Shown here piece by piece: positions 23,520 to 30,895 of a stretch of DNA of 30,895 bases. The position numbers and the translations under genes were made by a program. The notes beneath the pieces are model-generated. The model saw only the letters and a program-made list of their open reading frames with translations, was not told where the DNA came from and did no database searches. Positions within the stretch are counted from its first letter, which is position 1. Every line of letters starts with the position of its first letter. Source of the DNA: an uncultured Bacteroides sp. (GTDB lineage: Bacteria > Bacteroidota > Bacteroidia > Bacteroidales > Bacteroidaceae); contig CAUHML010000036.1 in NCBI GenBank assembly GCA_959606905.1, positions 1 to 30,895 on the forward strand, in the 5' to 3' direction.

Positions 23520-24836
23520 ATGGTATATTTGGACGCTGATAAACAGACTTATGCGGATTTGAACGTTACAGGGAATGTGTATGGTGAGCAGGCGCTTTGT
23601 TCTTTGTTTTTAAAAGCAGAAACGAAGAAAGGAAAGTCGCTGATGCTGGATTGGATTATGCATCCGTTGAGTGATTGGGAAGAGATTTGTAAACGTCAGG
23701 AAGCTATCGCCTGGGATTTCTTGCCGGAACTTCCTTTAAATGAGGAAGAACTGGACTTTATTGAATATTATCTGGAATATCGCGAACAGATAAGGGGAGC
23801 AAATATATTACTTTCATGTGCGACGATTATTGATCGTCTTGTACGATATGACCCGAACCGGTATGTGGTTTCCCGAGGAGTGAAATTGGTTTTTCTCATG
23901 TTGCACCGTTTGGAGAAATGGACTATTGCAGCAGGGGGGAATATGCCACAACTTTTAAAAGAAACAGCTGATAAGGTACAGGAACTTTTGCATGGAAGTG
24001 AATTAGAGGAAGTTCTGCAACAAACTTTAGATGAAAAGGCACGCTTGTCGAATTATGCCATAGATAAATATGATTATTTATTTCGTTGTACACGGTTATT
24101 GTCCATAAGGGAGTTGTTGTCTGTTGTCTACATGTTTGATGTTTGCAGGACGGCGCATCGGGTAGCGAAGGCAAAGAATTTCTGTTTCACTCCGACCATG
24201 GTGCAGACAATGGAGTTCTCTGTTGAAGGTATTGTACATCCTTTTGTGGAAAATGTGCAAAAGAATAATTGGGAAATGTCCTGTGGGAATATATGTCTTT
24301 TTACAGGTTCCAACATGGCGGGAAAATCGACAACTTTGAAGGCTTTGGCGCTGGCTGTCTGGTTAGCTCATTGCGGTCTGCCCGTTCCGGTTAAGTCAAT
24401 GATTTGTCCTGTTTATGAGGGGATATATACATCTATCAACTTGCCTGATTCTTTGCGGGACGGGCGAAGTCATTTTATGGCGGAAGTGCTTCGTATTAAG
24501 GAAGTTCTACAAAAGGCGGGAACCGGAAAGAAATGTCTGGTCATTCTGGATGAGATGTTTCGGGGGACTAATGCTAAAGATGCATTTGAGGCTTCCGTTG
24601 CGGTAAATGAATTATTGAAGGAGTATTCCAATTGTCATTTTCTTATTTCGACCCATATTCTGGAATATGCAAAGGCATTTGAACTAGATCCTTTCTGTTG
24701 TTTCTATTATATGGAAGCGGAAATCAAAGATGATAATTTTGTATGTCCACATCGGTTGCAGAAAGGTATTTCAGAAGCTAGAGTCGGCTATTGGGTTGTG
24801 CGGAAGTTACTGAATATGGTTGAGCTGAAAAAATAA
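23520..24836 (+). CDS. Short MutS-family ATPase (MutS-like)
   Basis: A 438-residue protein with the helical core/lever region (about 1-245) and the MutS ATPase domain (about 250-438): Walker A GSNMAGKST at 263-271, Walker B LVILDE with Asp344/Glu345, then FRGTNAKDAFEASVAV and the THILEYAK switch. The mismatch-recognition domain I and the connector domain of true MutS (about 850 residues) are absent, as is the Smr domain of MutS2, so a role in classical mismatch repair is doubtful. Stand-alone short MutS homologues like this are common in Bacteroidetes and their function is unknown. In-frame TTG 23484 and GTG 23496 are alternative starts. It ends at a terminator shared with typA. Confidence 0.82.
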   Translation: MVYLDADKQTYADLNVTGNVYGEQALCSLFLKAETKKGKSLMLDWIMHPLSDWEEICKRQEAIAWDFLPELPLNEEELDFIEYYLEYREQIRGANILLSCATIIDRLVRYDPNRYVVSRGVKLVFLMLHRLEKWTIAAGGNMPQLLKETADKVQELLHGSELEEVLQQTLDEKARLSNYAIDKYDYLFRCTRLLSIRELLSVVYMFDVCRTAHRVAKAKNFCFTPTMVQTMEFSVEGIVHPFVENVQKNNWEMSCGNICLFTGSNMAGKSTTLKALALAVWLAHCGLPVPVKSMICPVYEGIYTSINLPDSLRDGRSHFMAEVLRIKEVLQKAGTGKKCLVILDEMFRGTNAKDAFEASVAVNELLKEYSNCHFLISTHILEYAKAFELDPFCCFYYMEAEIKDDNFVCPHRLQKGISEARVGYWVVRKLLNMVELKK

Positions 24837-24838
24837 GA

Positions 24839-24880
24839 AAAGCCCGCTAAAGATTCTTCTCCAACGGGCTTTCTTGTTTT
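24839..24880. terminator. Bidirectional terminator between MutS-like gene and typA
   Basis: AAAGCCCG (24839-24846) pairs with CGGGCTTT (24865-24872), followed by CTTGTTTT on the plus strand. On the minus strand the matching A-rich flank gives a short T run. It serves the two convergent genes. Confidence 0.8.
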
Positions 24881-24897
24881 ATCTGAAGTGAATTGTT

Positions 24898-26697
24898 TTA
24901 GATCTTGTTCGCACGTTTGCGCTCTATTTCGTCCAAAATGACTTTACGCATACGCATTGCTTTCGGGGTTACTTCTACATATTCGTCTTCCTTGATGTAC
25001 TCCAATGCTTCTTCGAGTGAGAACTGAACGGGAGGAATCAGACGAACTTTATCGTCCGAACCGGAAGCACGCATATTGGTCAACTTCTTTGATTTGGTAA
25101 CGTTGATAACCAAGTCATTGTCGTGAGAGTGTTCACCTACCACCTGTCCTGCATAGACTTCATCCTGCGGGAAGATAAAGAATTTACCGCGATCCTGCAA
25201 TTTGTCGATAGCATAAGCAAAAGCGGTTCCGCTTTCCATGGCAATCATAGAACCATTGGTACGACGTTCGATTTCTCCTTTGTATGGCTGGTATTCTTTA
25301 AAACGGTGTGCCATAATAGCTTCACCGGCAGAGGCGGTCAGCACATTGGTACGAAGACCAATGATCCCACGTGAAGGCATATCAAATTCGAGATTGATAC
25401 GTTCGCCCGTATTTTCCATTTTGACCATTTCACCTTTACGGCGGGTTACCATATCAATAATCTTACTGGAATATTCTTCCGGTACGTTGATTGTCAGTTC
25501 TTCAATCGGTTCGCATTTTACACCGTCTATTTCTCTGTAGATAACCTGTGGCTGACCTACCTGCAATTCGTATCCTTCGCGGCGCATTGTTTCAATCAGT
25601 ACGGAAAGGTGAAGTACACCACGGCCGGAAACAATCCATTTACCATCCTCTTCACTCTTCTTTACGCGAAGAGCCAGATTCTTGTCGAGTTCCCTCATCA
25701 AACGGTCATGGATGTGGCGTGAAGTTACAAACTTGCCGTCTTTTCCGAAGAACGGAGAGTCGTTGATAGCAAATAACATACTCATTGTCGGCTCGTCGAT
25801 TGCAATAGGTGGCAATGCCTCCGGATTTTCGAAGTCACAAACAGTATCTCCGATTTCAAATCCGTCGATACCTACCAATGCACAAATATCTCCAGAAGAA
25901 ACTTCACTTGTTTTCACACGGCCTAGACCTTCGAATACATGAAGTTCTTTAATTTTACTTTTAAGCATATCACCGTTGCGCTTTACAAGCGTTACGTTCA
26001 TACCTTCTTTTAATGTACCGCGATGCACACGACCTACGGCGATACGTCCGGTATAAGAAGAATAATCCAGAGAAGTAATCAACATCTGCGGAGTACCTTC
26101 TAACTGTGTCGGAGCCGGAATGTTCTCGATGATACAATCCAGTAGCGGAGTGATCGTTTCAGTCGGCTTCTGCCAATCGGTGCTCATCCAGTTGTTCTTG
26201 GCAGAACCATAGATAACGGGGAAATCCAATTGATCTTCCGTAGCGTTGAGGCTGAACATCAAGTCGAAAACCATTTCGTATACTTCTTCCGGACGGCAGT
26301 TCGGCTTATCTACCTTATTGACTACTACAATCGGTTTCAAACCAATTTCCAATGCTTTTTGCAGCACGAAACGAGTCTGGGGCATCGGACCTTCAAATGC
26401 GTCGACCAGCAGAATACAACCATCGGCCATATTCAATACGCGTTCAACTTCACCACCGAAGTCACTGTGTCCCGGAGTATCAATAATATTAATTTTAGTA
26501 CCGTTGTAGTTAATGGAAACGTTCTTGGAAAGAATCGTTATACCACGTTCGCGCTCCAAGTCGTTGTTATCCAAGATAAGTTCACCACTATTTTGATTGT
26601 TGCGGAACAAATTTCCGGCCAACAGCATTTTGTCAACCAGCGTTGTTTTCCCATGGTCAACATGGGCAATGATTGCAATGTTTCGAATATTTTGCAT
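24898..26697 (-). CDS. typA: Ribosome-associated GTPase TypA/BipA
   Basis: A 599-residue translational GTPase of the EF-G-like family, cytoplasmic, binding the ribosome and assisting 50S assembly and stress adaptation. The GTPase motifs are complete: AHVDHGKTT (11-19), RGITI (51-55), DTPGHSDF (73-80), NKVDK (127-131) and SAKN. They are followed by the beta-barrel domain II, the EF-G III/V-like domains (MEPTERTIES equivalent: VPEEYSSKIIDMVTRRKGEM, PSRGIIGLRTNVLTASAGEAIM) and the TypA-specific C-terminal domain. The start is the ATG at 26697: the in-frame TTG at 26721 lies inside the promoter -7 box and cannot be the initiation codon if that promoter is used. The gene stands alone. Confidence 0.96.
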   Translation of the reverse strand: MQNIRNIAIIAHVDHGKTTLVDKMLLAGNLFRNNQNSGELILDNNDLERERGITILSKNVSINYNGTKINIIDTPGHSDFGGEVERVLNMADGCILLVDAFEGPMPQTRFVLQKALEIGLKPIVVVNKVDKPNCRPEEVYEMVFDLMFSLNATEDQLDFPVIYGSAKNNWMSTDWQKPTETITPLLDCIIENIPAPTQLEGTPQMLITSLDYSSYTGRIAVGRVHRGTLKEGMNVTLVKRNGDMLKSKIKELHVFEGLGRVKTSEVSSGDICALVGIDGFEIGDTVCDFENPEALPPIAIDEPTMSMLFAINDSPFFGKDGKFVTSRHIHDRLMRELDKNLALRVKKSEEDGKWIVSGRGVLHLSVLIETMRREGYELQVGQPQVIYREIDGVKCEPIEELTINVPEEYSSKIIDMVTRRKGEMVKMENTGERINLEFDMPSRGIIGLRTNVLTASAGEAIMAHRFKEYQPYKGEIERRTNGSMIAMESGTAFAYAIDKLQDRGKFFIFPQDEVYAGQVVGEHSHDNDLVINVTKSKKLTNMRASGSDDKVRLIPPVQFSLEEALEYIKEDEYVEVTPKAMRMRKVILDEIERKRANKI

Positions 26698-26718
26698 ATA
26701 ATACCTATTATTTGGCTG

Positions 26719-26726
26719 CAAAGGTA
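26719..26726 (-). promoter_or_regulatory. -7 box of the typA promoter
   Basis: On the minus strand TACCTTTG (26726 to 26719) is an exact TAnnTTTG box, 21 bp upstream of the typA ATG. No TTG is found at the -33 position. The resulting leader would be only about 14 nt. Confidence 0.6.
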
Positions 26727-26779
26727 CGAAAATAGGATTAGAAATATATGCTATACTCGCATTTTTTTCTTGTAAAACG

Positions 26780-26810
26780 TTGTGGGATATAAAGATAATG
26801 CCTATCTTTG
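26780..26810 (+). promoter_or_regulatory. rpsO promoter
   Basis: TTG at 26780-26782, a 20-bp gap and TATCTTTG at 26803-26810: a full Bacteroides promoter about 42 bp before the rpsO ATG and back-to-back with that of typA. The TTG at 26808 is part of this box and not a start codon. Confidence 0.8.
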
Positions 26811-26852
26811 CACGCTCAAAAGAATATTTACTATATCAAAATTCTAAAAATT

Positions 26853-27122
26853 ATGTATTTAGACGCTGCTAAAAAGCAAGAAATCTTCGGAAAGTACGGG
26901 AAGTCTAACACTGATACTGGCTCAACTGAGGCGCAGATAGCTTTGTTTTCCTACCGTATTTCTCGTCTGACTGAGCACATGAAGCTCAACAGAAAAGATT
27001 ATAGTACAGAGAGAGCCTTAACAATGTTGGTAGCTAAACGTCGTCGTTTGCTTGATTACTTGAAAGCTAAAGATATCACAAGATATCGTGCTATTGTTAA
27101 AGAACTCGGTTTGCGTAAGTAA
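26853..27122 (+). CDS. rpsO: 30S ribosomal protein S15
   Basis: An 89-residue protein of the exact family length, binding 16S rRNA helices 20-22 in the platform of the 30S subunit. It begins MYLDAAKKQEIFGKYG and shows the family core DTGSTEAQIALFSYRISRLTEH and a C-terminal LVAKRRRLLDYLKAKD..RY. The start is the ATG at 26853; an upstream TTG would add 15 residues that no S15 has. It is a single-gene unit between its own promoter and terminator. In E. coli S15 represses its own mRNA; the short leader here shows nothing I can identify as such a site. Confidence 0.97.
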   Translation: MYLDAAKKQEIFGKYGKSNTDTGSTEAQIALFSYRISRLTEHMKLNRKDYSTERALTMLVAKRRRLLDYLKAKDITRYRAIVKELGLRK

Positions 27123-27147
27123 TCTACTTGCCGCGAAAAAATTGAAG

Positions 27148-27180
27148 AAGCCGTTTCTCATTATGAGGAGCGGCTTTTTA
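27148..27180 (+). terminator. rpsO terminator
   Basis: AAGCCG (27148-27153) pairs with CGGCTT (27171-27176), with further pairing of TCTCAT to ATGAGGA inside, followed by TTTTA. Confidence 0.85.
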
Positions 27181-27226
27181 GTTTCTCCCTTTTTCTATCG
27201 GATAGTCATATTTTCTTTGGTTATAA

Positions 27227-27257
27227 TTGTGCTCATCTAAAGATTTTGTTATTTTTG
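27227..27257 (+). promoter_or_regulatory. Promoter of the XRE-cupin / acyl-CoA ligase operon
   Basis: TTG at 27227-27229, a 20-bp gap and TATTTTTG at 27250-27257, both matching the Bacteroides consensus. Initiation is expected near 27264, about 45 nt before the ATG. Confidence 0.75.
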
Positions 27258-27307
27258 CAACTTAATTATTATAATTTATCACCTTTGACAACTAAAATGC
27301 TTACAAT

Positions 27308-27883
27308 ATGGATACAAGTAAAATTGTAGGAGAGAAAATTAAGTCACTCCGCGAAGATAAATCAATAACCATAGAAGAATTGGCGCAGCGTTCTGGTTTG
27401 GCTATGGAACAGATTGAGCGTATCGAAAATAATATCGATATCCCTTCTCTTGCTCCGTTGATTAAGATTGCTCGTGTATTGGGTGTACGGCTGGGGACTT
27501 TCTTGGACGATCAGGACGAAGTGGGACCGGTGGTATGCCGTAAAAAAGAGGCAAAAGACGCTATCAGCTTCTCCAATAATGCGATTCACTCACGCAAACA
27601 CATGGAATACCATTCTTTGTCCAAATCGAAAGCCGACCGTCACATGGAGCCATTCATCATTGATGTAATGCCAACTGAAGATACTGACTTTGTTCTTTCT
27701 TCTCATGAGGGAGAGGAGTTTATCATGGTTATGGAAGGTATCATGGAAATCAGTTATGGAAAGAATACATACCTTCTGGAAGAAGGCGATAGTATTTATT
27801 ATGACTCTATCGTTCCTCACCATGTACATGCTTACGAGGGACAGGCTGCAAAGATTCTGGCAGTAGTTTATACACCGATTTGA
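27308..27883 (+). CDS. XRE-family regulator with C-terminal cupin domain
   Basis: A 191-residue transcription factor. Residues about 7-61 are an XRE helix-turn-helix (IKSLREDKSITIEELAQRSGLAMEQIERIENNIDIPSLAPLIKIARVLGV, shown by its pattern of helices). Residues about 115-190 are a cupin_2 small-molecule-binding barrel (SHEGEEFIMVMEGIMEISYG, LEEGDSIYYDSIVPHHVHAY). This HTH-cupin layout is that of PuuR/SinR-like regulators that sense a small ligand. It lies 33 bp before an acyl-CoA ligase gene, so it probably controls, or responds to the product of, that enzyme; the ligand is unknown. It has its own good promoter and may repress itself. Confidence 0.88.
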   Translation: MDTSKIVGEKIKSLREDKSITIEELAQRSGLAMEQIERIENNIDIPSLAPLIKIARVLGVRLGTFLDDQDEVGPVVCRKKEAKDAISFSNNAIHSRKHMEYHSLSKSKADRHMEPFIIDVMPTEDTDFVLSSHEGEEFIMVMEGIMEISYGKNTYLLEEGDSIYYDSIVPHHVHAYEGQAAKILAVVYTPI

Positions 27884-27916
27884 TGTTATGTAAGAACCAA
27901 GATTTAAGTATATCGT

Positions 27917-29566
27917 ATGCAATTATTTGACCGTACTTTGGGACAGTGGCTGGAACACTGGGCTGAAGAGACTCCTGATAAGGAATATATCGTATATTCC
28001 GACCGCAATCTTCGATTTACCTGGAGCCAATTGAATCGTCGCGTAGATGATATGGCGAAAGGACTTATCGCCATTGGCGTGGAACGAGGCACCCACGTAG
28101 GTATCTGGGCTGCTAATGTTCCCGATTGGCTTACATTGCTTTATGCTTGTGCTAAGATTGGTGCCGTATATGTCACTGTGAACACGAACTATAAACAGTC
28201 AGAGTTGGAATATCTTTGCCGGAACTCGGATATGCACACACTTTGTATCGTAAATGGCGAGAAAGATAGTGATTTTGTGCAAATGACGTATACTATGCTT
28301 CCCGAATTGAAAACTTGCGAACGCGGGTATTTGAAAAGCGAACGTTTCCCATATATGAAAAATGTAGTATATGTCGGACAGGAGAAACATCGCGGAATGT
28401 ATAACACGGCGGAAATCCTGTTGCTGGGAAATAATATCGAGGATAGTTGCCTAAATGAACTTAAAAGTAAAGTTGACTGTCACGATGTGGTAAATATGCA
28501 ATATACATCAGGAACTACCGGTTTTCCGAAAGGGGTAATGCTTACACATTATAATATAGCTAACAATGGTTTCTTGACCGGTGAGCACATGAAGTTTACG
28601 GCAGATGATAAACTTTGTTGCTGTGTTCCGTTGTTCCATTGTTTCGGGGTTGTATTGGCCACCATGAACTGCCTGACTCATGGTTGCACGCAGGTAATGG
28701 TAGAGCGTTTTGATCCGTTGGTTGTGCTGGCTTCCATTCATAAAGAGCGTTGTACGGCGCTTTATGGAGTGCCTACTATGTTTATTGCCGAGTTGCATCA
28801 TCCGATGTTCGACTTGTTTGATATGTCTTGTCTTCGTACAGGTATTATGGCAGGCTCTCTGTGTCCTGTTGAATTGATGAAACAGGTTGAGGAAAAGATG
28901 TATATGAAGGTGACCAGTGTATATGGTTTGACGGAAACGGCTCCCGGCATGACTGCCACCCGTATTGACGATTCATTTGATGTGCGTTGTAACACGGTTG
29001 GGCGCGATTTCGAATTTACGGAAGTGAAAGTCATTGATCCGGAAACAGGTGAGGAATGCCCGGTGGGTGTACAGGGAGAAATGTGCAACCGTGGATATAA
29101 CACCATGAAGGGGTATTATAAGAACCCGGAAGCTACGGCGGAAGTGCTTGATAGAAATAACTTCTTACACTCCGGCGATTTGGGTATTAAGGACGAAAAC
29201 GGCAATTACCGCATCACCGGACGTATCAAGGATATGATTATTCGCGGTGGCGAAAATATTTATCCGCGTGAGATAGAAGAATTCCTTTATAAACTTGATG
29301 GAGTGAAGGATGTACAGGTTGCAGGTATTCCTTCTAAGAAGTATGGTGAGGCTGTTGGAGCGTTCATCATTTTACAGGAAGGTGTCACGATACAGGCGGA
29401 GGATGTACGTGACTTTTGCAGAAACAAGATTTCCCGTTACAAAATACCGAAATATATTTTCTTTGTGGACGAGTTTCCGATGACAGGTAGCGGAAAGATT
29501 CAGAAGTTCAGATTGAAGGATCTCGGTCTGAAACTTTGTAAGGAACAGGGAATTGAGATAATTTAG
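27917..29566 (+). CDS. Acyl-CoA synthetase (AMP-dependent ligase)
   Basis: A 549-residue member of the ANL superfamily that activates a carboxylic acid with ATP to an acyl-AMP and then an acyl-CoA. The AMP-binding motif [11 protein letters not shown] lies at 196-206. YGLTETAP (about 336) and [19 protein letters not shown] (about 420) follow, with the hinge segment [22 protein letters not shown] and the C-terminal catalytic lysine in TGSGKIQKF (about 530). It most resembles medium/long-chain fatty-acid-CoA ligases, but the chain length cannot be read from sequence. It is co-transcribed with the XRE-cupin regulator 33 bp upstream and ends before a hairpin shared with the convergent gene. Confidence 0.9.
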   Translation: MQLFDRTLGQWLEHWAEETPDKEYIVYSDRNLRFTWSQLNRRVDDMAKGLIAIGVERGTHVGIWAANVPDWLTLLYACAKIGAVYVTVNTNYKQSELEYLCRNSDMHTLCIVNGEKDSDFVQMTYTMLPELKTCERGYLKSERFPYMKNVVYVGQEKHRGMYNTAEILLLGNNIEDSCLNELKSKVDCHDVVNMQYTSGTTGFPKGVMLTHYNIANNGFLTGEHMKFTADDKLCCCVPLFHCFGVVLATMNCLTHGCTQVMVERFDPLVVLASIHKERCTALYGVPTMFIAELHHPMFDLFDMSCLRTGIMAGSLCPVELMKQVEEKMYMKVTSVYGLTETAPGMTATRIDDSFDVRCNTVGRDFEFTEVKVIDPETGEECPVGVQGEMCNRGYNTMKGYYKNPEATAEVLDRNNFLHSGDLGIKDENGNYRITGRIKDMIIRGGENIYPREIEEFLYKLDGVKDVQVAGIPSKKYGEAVGAFIILQEGVTIQAEDVRDFCRNKISRYKIPKYIFFVDEFPMTGSGKIQKFRLKDLGLKLCKEQGIEII

Positions 29567-29630
29567 AGATCTTATAATTTAAGTCTTTATAGTTTAGACA
29601 CACAAAAGTTTTTCATTATAAAAAACAGTG

Positions 29631-29680
29631 AACGGTGAACAAACTGTATTTAGGTTACAGGGAGTTCACCGTTTGCTATT
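29631..29680. terminator. Bidirectional terminator between acyl-CoA ligase and mannose-1-P guanylyltransferase genes
   Basis: AACGGTGAAC (29631-29640) pairs perfectly with GTTCACCGTT (29664-29673), and CTGTA pairs with TACAG inside the loop. The plus-strand tail is T-rich but broken (TGCTATTTATA). The minus-strand tail has TTTTTTATA, so it is the better terminator for the minus-strand gene. Confidence 0.75.
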
Positions 29681-29731
29681 TATATTGTTACCTTTATTCT
29701 GTTCTAATTAAATTTCTGCTATCGTGTAATT

Positions 29732-30805
29732 CTAAATAAAGTCGTCACCGAGTTGCATTTGGGCATCATTTACATATTTACGAATGGCATGTTCTTCATC
29801 CTTACGACAGATTAACAGCACGTTATTCGACTCAGCAATCAGGTATCCTTCCAAACCGTCGATTACGGCAAGTTTTCCTTTCGGAAGTACTACCATATTA
29901 TCTTTGCTGTTATAGATAAGCGAATGGCATTTCAGAGTGACATTGCCATCCTGATCTCTTTCCGATAAATCGTAGAGTGATCCCCACGTTCCGAGATCCG
30001 ACCAGCCGAAGTCTCCTAGAGATACATATACATTGTCTGCTTTTTCCATAATGCCGAAGTCGATAGATACATTGGGGCATGCGGGGAAGTTTTCTTCGAT
30101 AAATGCTTTTTCCTTCTCGGTGGCATAGATGTCTTTTCCCGGCGCTAATTTTGAAGCCAGTTCAGGTAGCAGATATTCGCAGGCTTTGATGATTGTATTT
30201 ACGTTCCACATAAATAGACCGGAATTCCAATAAAACTCTCCACTTTCTACAAATACCTGGGCTAATTCCAGCTCCGGCTTTTCTGTGAATGTTTTCACTC
30301 TGTAGAAATTTTCTCCGGCAGGTTCGTCTATTTGTATATATCCATACCCTGTCTCTGGACGATTCGGCTTGATACCCAGTGTCAATAGTTTTTCGGAACG
30401 CGATACGAAGTTCAGCCCTTTTTCAATGGCAGCGAGAAATTCGTCTTCTTTCAGAATTAAATGATCGGAAGGAGCGACTACGACATTAGCGTTTGGATTT
30501 AATGCGCGAATGTGGTAGGAAGCCCATGCTATACAAGGAGCGGTGTTCCGTCTTGCCGGTTCCAGCAGAATCTGATCTTCGTTTACTTCAGGTAATTGTT
30601 CTTTCACTAAGTCCGCATACATTGCATTGGTGACAATGAAAATATTTTCTGTTGGAATAACTTTTTGGAAGCGGTCAAAAGTTTGTTGTAAAAGTGAACG
30701 CCCGGTCCCGAAGAAATCTAAAAACTGTTTGGGGAGTGTTTTACGGCTAAACGGCCAAAAACGGCTTCCGATACCCCCACCCATAATCACGCAATAATTA
30801 TTCAT
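29732..30805 (-). CDS. Mannose-1-phosphate guanylyltransferase
   Basis: A 357-residue nucleotidyltransferase that makes GDP-mannose from mannose-1-phosphate and GTP, feeding GDP-mannose and GDP-fucose for capsule, LPS and protein glycosylation. The N-terminal signature GGGIGSRFWPFSRKTLPKQF (residues 9-28) carries the GTP-binding loop and catalytic Arg/Lys. APSDHLI, FTEKPE, YWNSGLFMWN and GWSDLGTW are further family motifs. It lacks the C-terminal phosphomannose isomerase domain of the bifunctional ManC/AlgA type (about 480 residues), so it is the short form. The start is ATG 30805 or the in-frame ATG at 30814 (three residues longer). It stands alone on the minus strand. A weak -7 box, TACATTAG, lies at 30850-30843. 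Confidence 0.93.
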   Translation of the reverse strand: MNNYCVIMGGGIGSRFWPFSRKTLPKQFLDFFGTGRSLLQQTFDRFQKVIPTENIFIVTNAMYADLVKEQLPEVNEDQILLEPARRNTAPCIAWASYHIRALNPNANVVVAPSDHLILKEDEFLAAIEKGLNFVSRSEKLLTLGIKPNRPETGYGYIQIDEPAGENFYRVKTFTEKPELELAQVFVESGEFYWNSGLFMWNVNTIIKACEYLLPELASKLAPGKDIYATEKEKAFIEENFPACPNVSIDFGIMEKADNVYVSLGDFGWSDLGTWGSLYDLSERDQDGNVTLKCHSLIYNSKDNMVVLPKGKLAVIDGLEGYLIAESNNVLLICRKDEEHAIRKYVNDAQMQLGDDFI

Positions 30806-30895
30806 GTTTGTCATGATAGTGACTCTATTTTAAATGTTTTTGCTAATGTACGGTTTATTCTCTGAATAGAGAAGTGTTTAAGATATGTTTTATTA

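Noticed and set aside
26698..26721. N-terminal extension of TypA from a TTG start
   Set aside because: The codon lies in the TACCTTTG promoter box, and the family begins MQNIRN.
26230..26775. 181-codon plus-strand open frame opposite typA
   Set aside because: It overlaps the highly conserved GTPase domain of typA in antisense and runs through the divergent promoter region.
26808..26852. N-terminal extension of S15 from a TTG start
   Set aside because: The TTG is part of the rpsO -7 box, and the extra 15 residues are absent from S15 proteins.

Overview
This window looks like a chromosomal segment of a human-gut Bacteroides (B. thetaiotaomicron / ovatus / xylanisolvens type). The evidence is two SusC/SusD pairs, an ECF sigma / FecR pair, lipoproteins with DUF4959/5126/5000-like and DUF4998-like architecture, and promoters of the Bacteroides type (TTG, 19-21 bp, TAnnTTTG) rather than -35/-10 boxes. 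Species assignment is inference.

Layout. 1-60 is the 3' end of pckA (PEP carboxykinase) with its terminator. 146-7850 is the first polysaccharide-utilization-type locus (PUL1): an ECF sigma factor and its FecR anti-sigma, a SusC with an N-terminal signalling (STN) domain, a SusD, and a small lipoprotein, closed by a strong hairpin terminator. It has no glycosidase of its own. 7866-8999 encodes a DUF5009 membrane acyltransferase-like protein behind that hairpin and behind a promoter buried in the end of the preceding gene. 9000-10132 is a gene-poor 1.1 kb stretch that carries the most interesting structure of the window: a perfect 23-bp inverted repeat (9338-9360 and 9673-9695) enclosing 312 bp with a good Bacteroides promoter pointing right. 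This is the architecture of a phase-variable invertible promoter, read here in the ON orientation. It is followed by a leader of about 510 nt containing a terminator-like hairpin.

10133-17817 is PUL2: SusC (no STN domain), SusD and two surface lipoproteins with carbohydrate-binding-like domains. After a terminator and a new promoter comes 18026-23440: a GH110 alpha-galactosidase, a GH95 alpha-L-fucosidase, and, only 7 bp later, a pair of overlapping half-size chromate-transporter-family genes. Together the enzymes suggest attack on alpha-1,3-galactosylated and alpha-1,2-fucosylated host glycans such as blood-group-B/H mucin O-glycans (inference).

23520-30895 is mostly housekeeping: a short MutS-like ATPase, typA/bipA (minus strand), rpsO diverging from it, an XRE-cupin regulator with an acyl-CoA ligase, and a mannose-1-phosphate guanylyltransferase on the minus strand.

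The two neighbouring nutrient systems use different control logics. PUL1 appears substrate-sensed through trans-envelope SusC/FecR/sigma signalling. PUL2 appears to be switched stochastically by DNA inversion. No recombinase gene lies in the window, so the invertase would act from elsewhere. Several start codons were moved from upstream TTG/GTG codons to downstream ATGs; for typA, rpsO and mutS-like the upstream codons overlap promoter -7 boxes.
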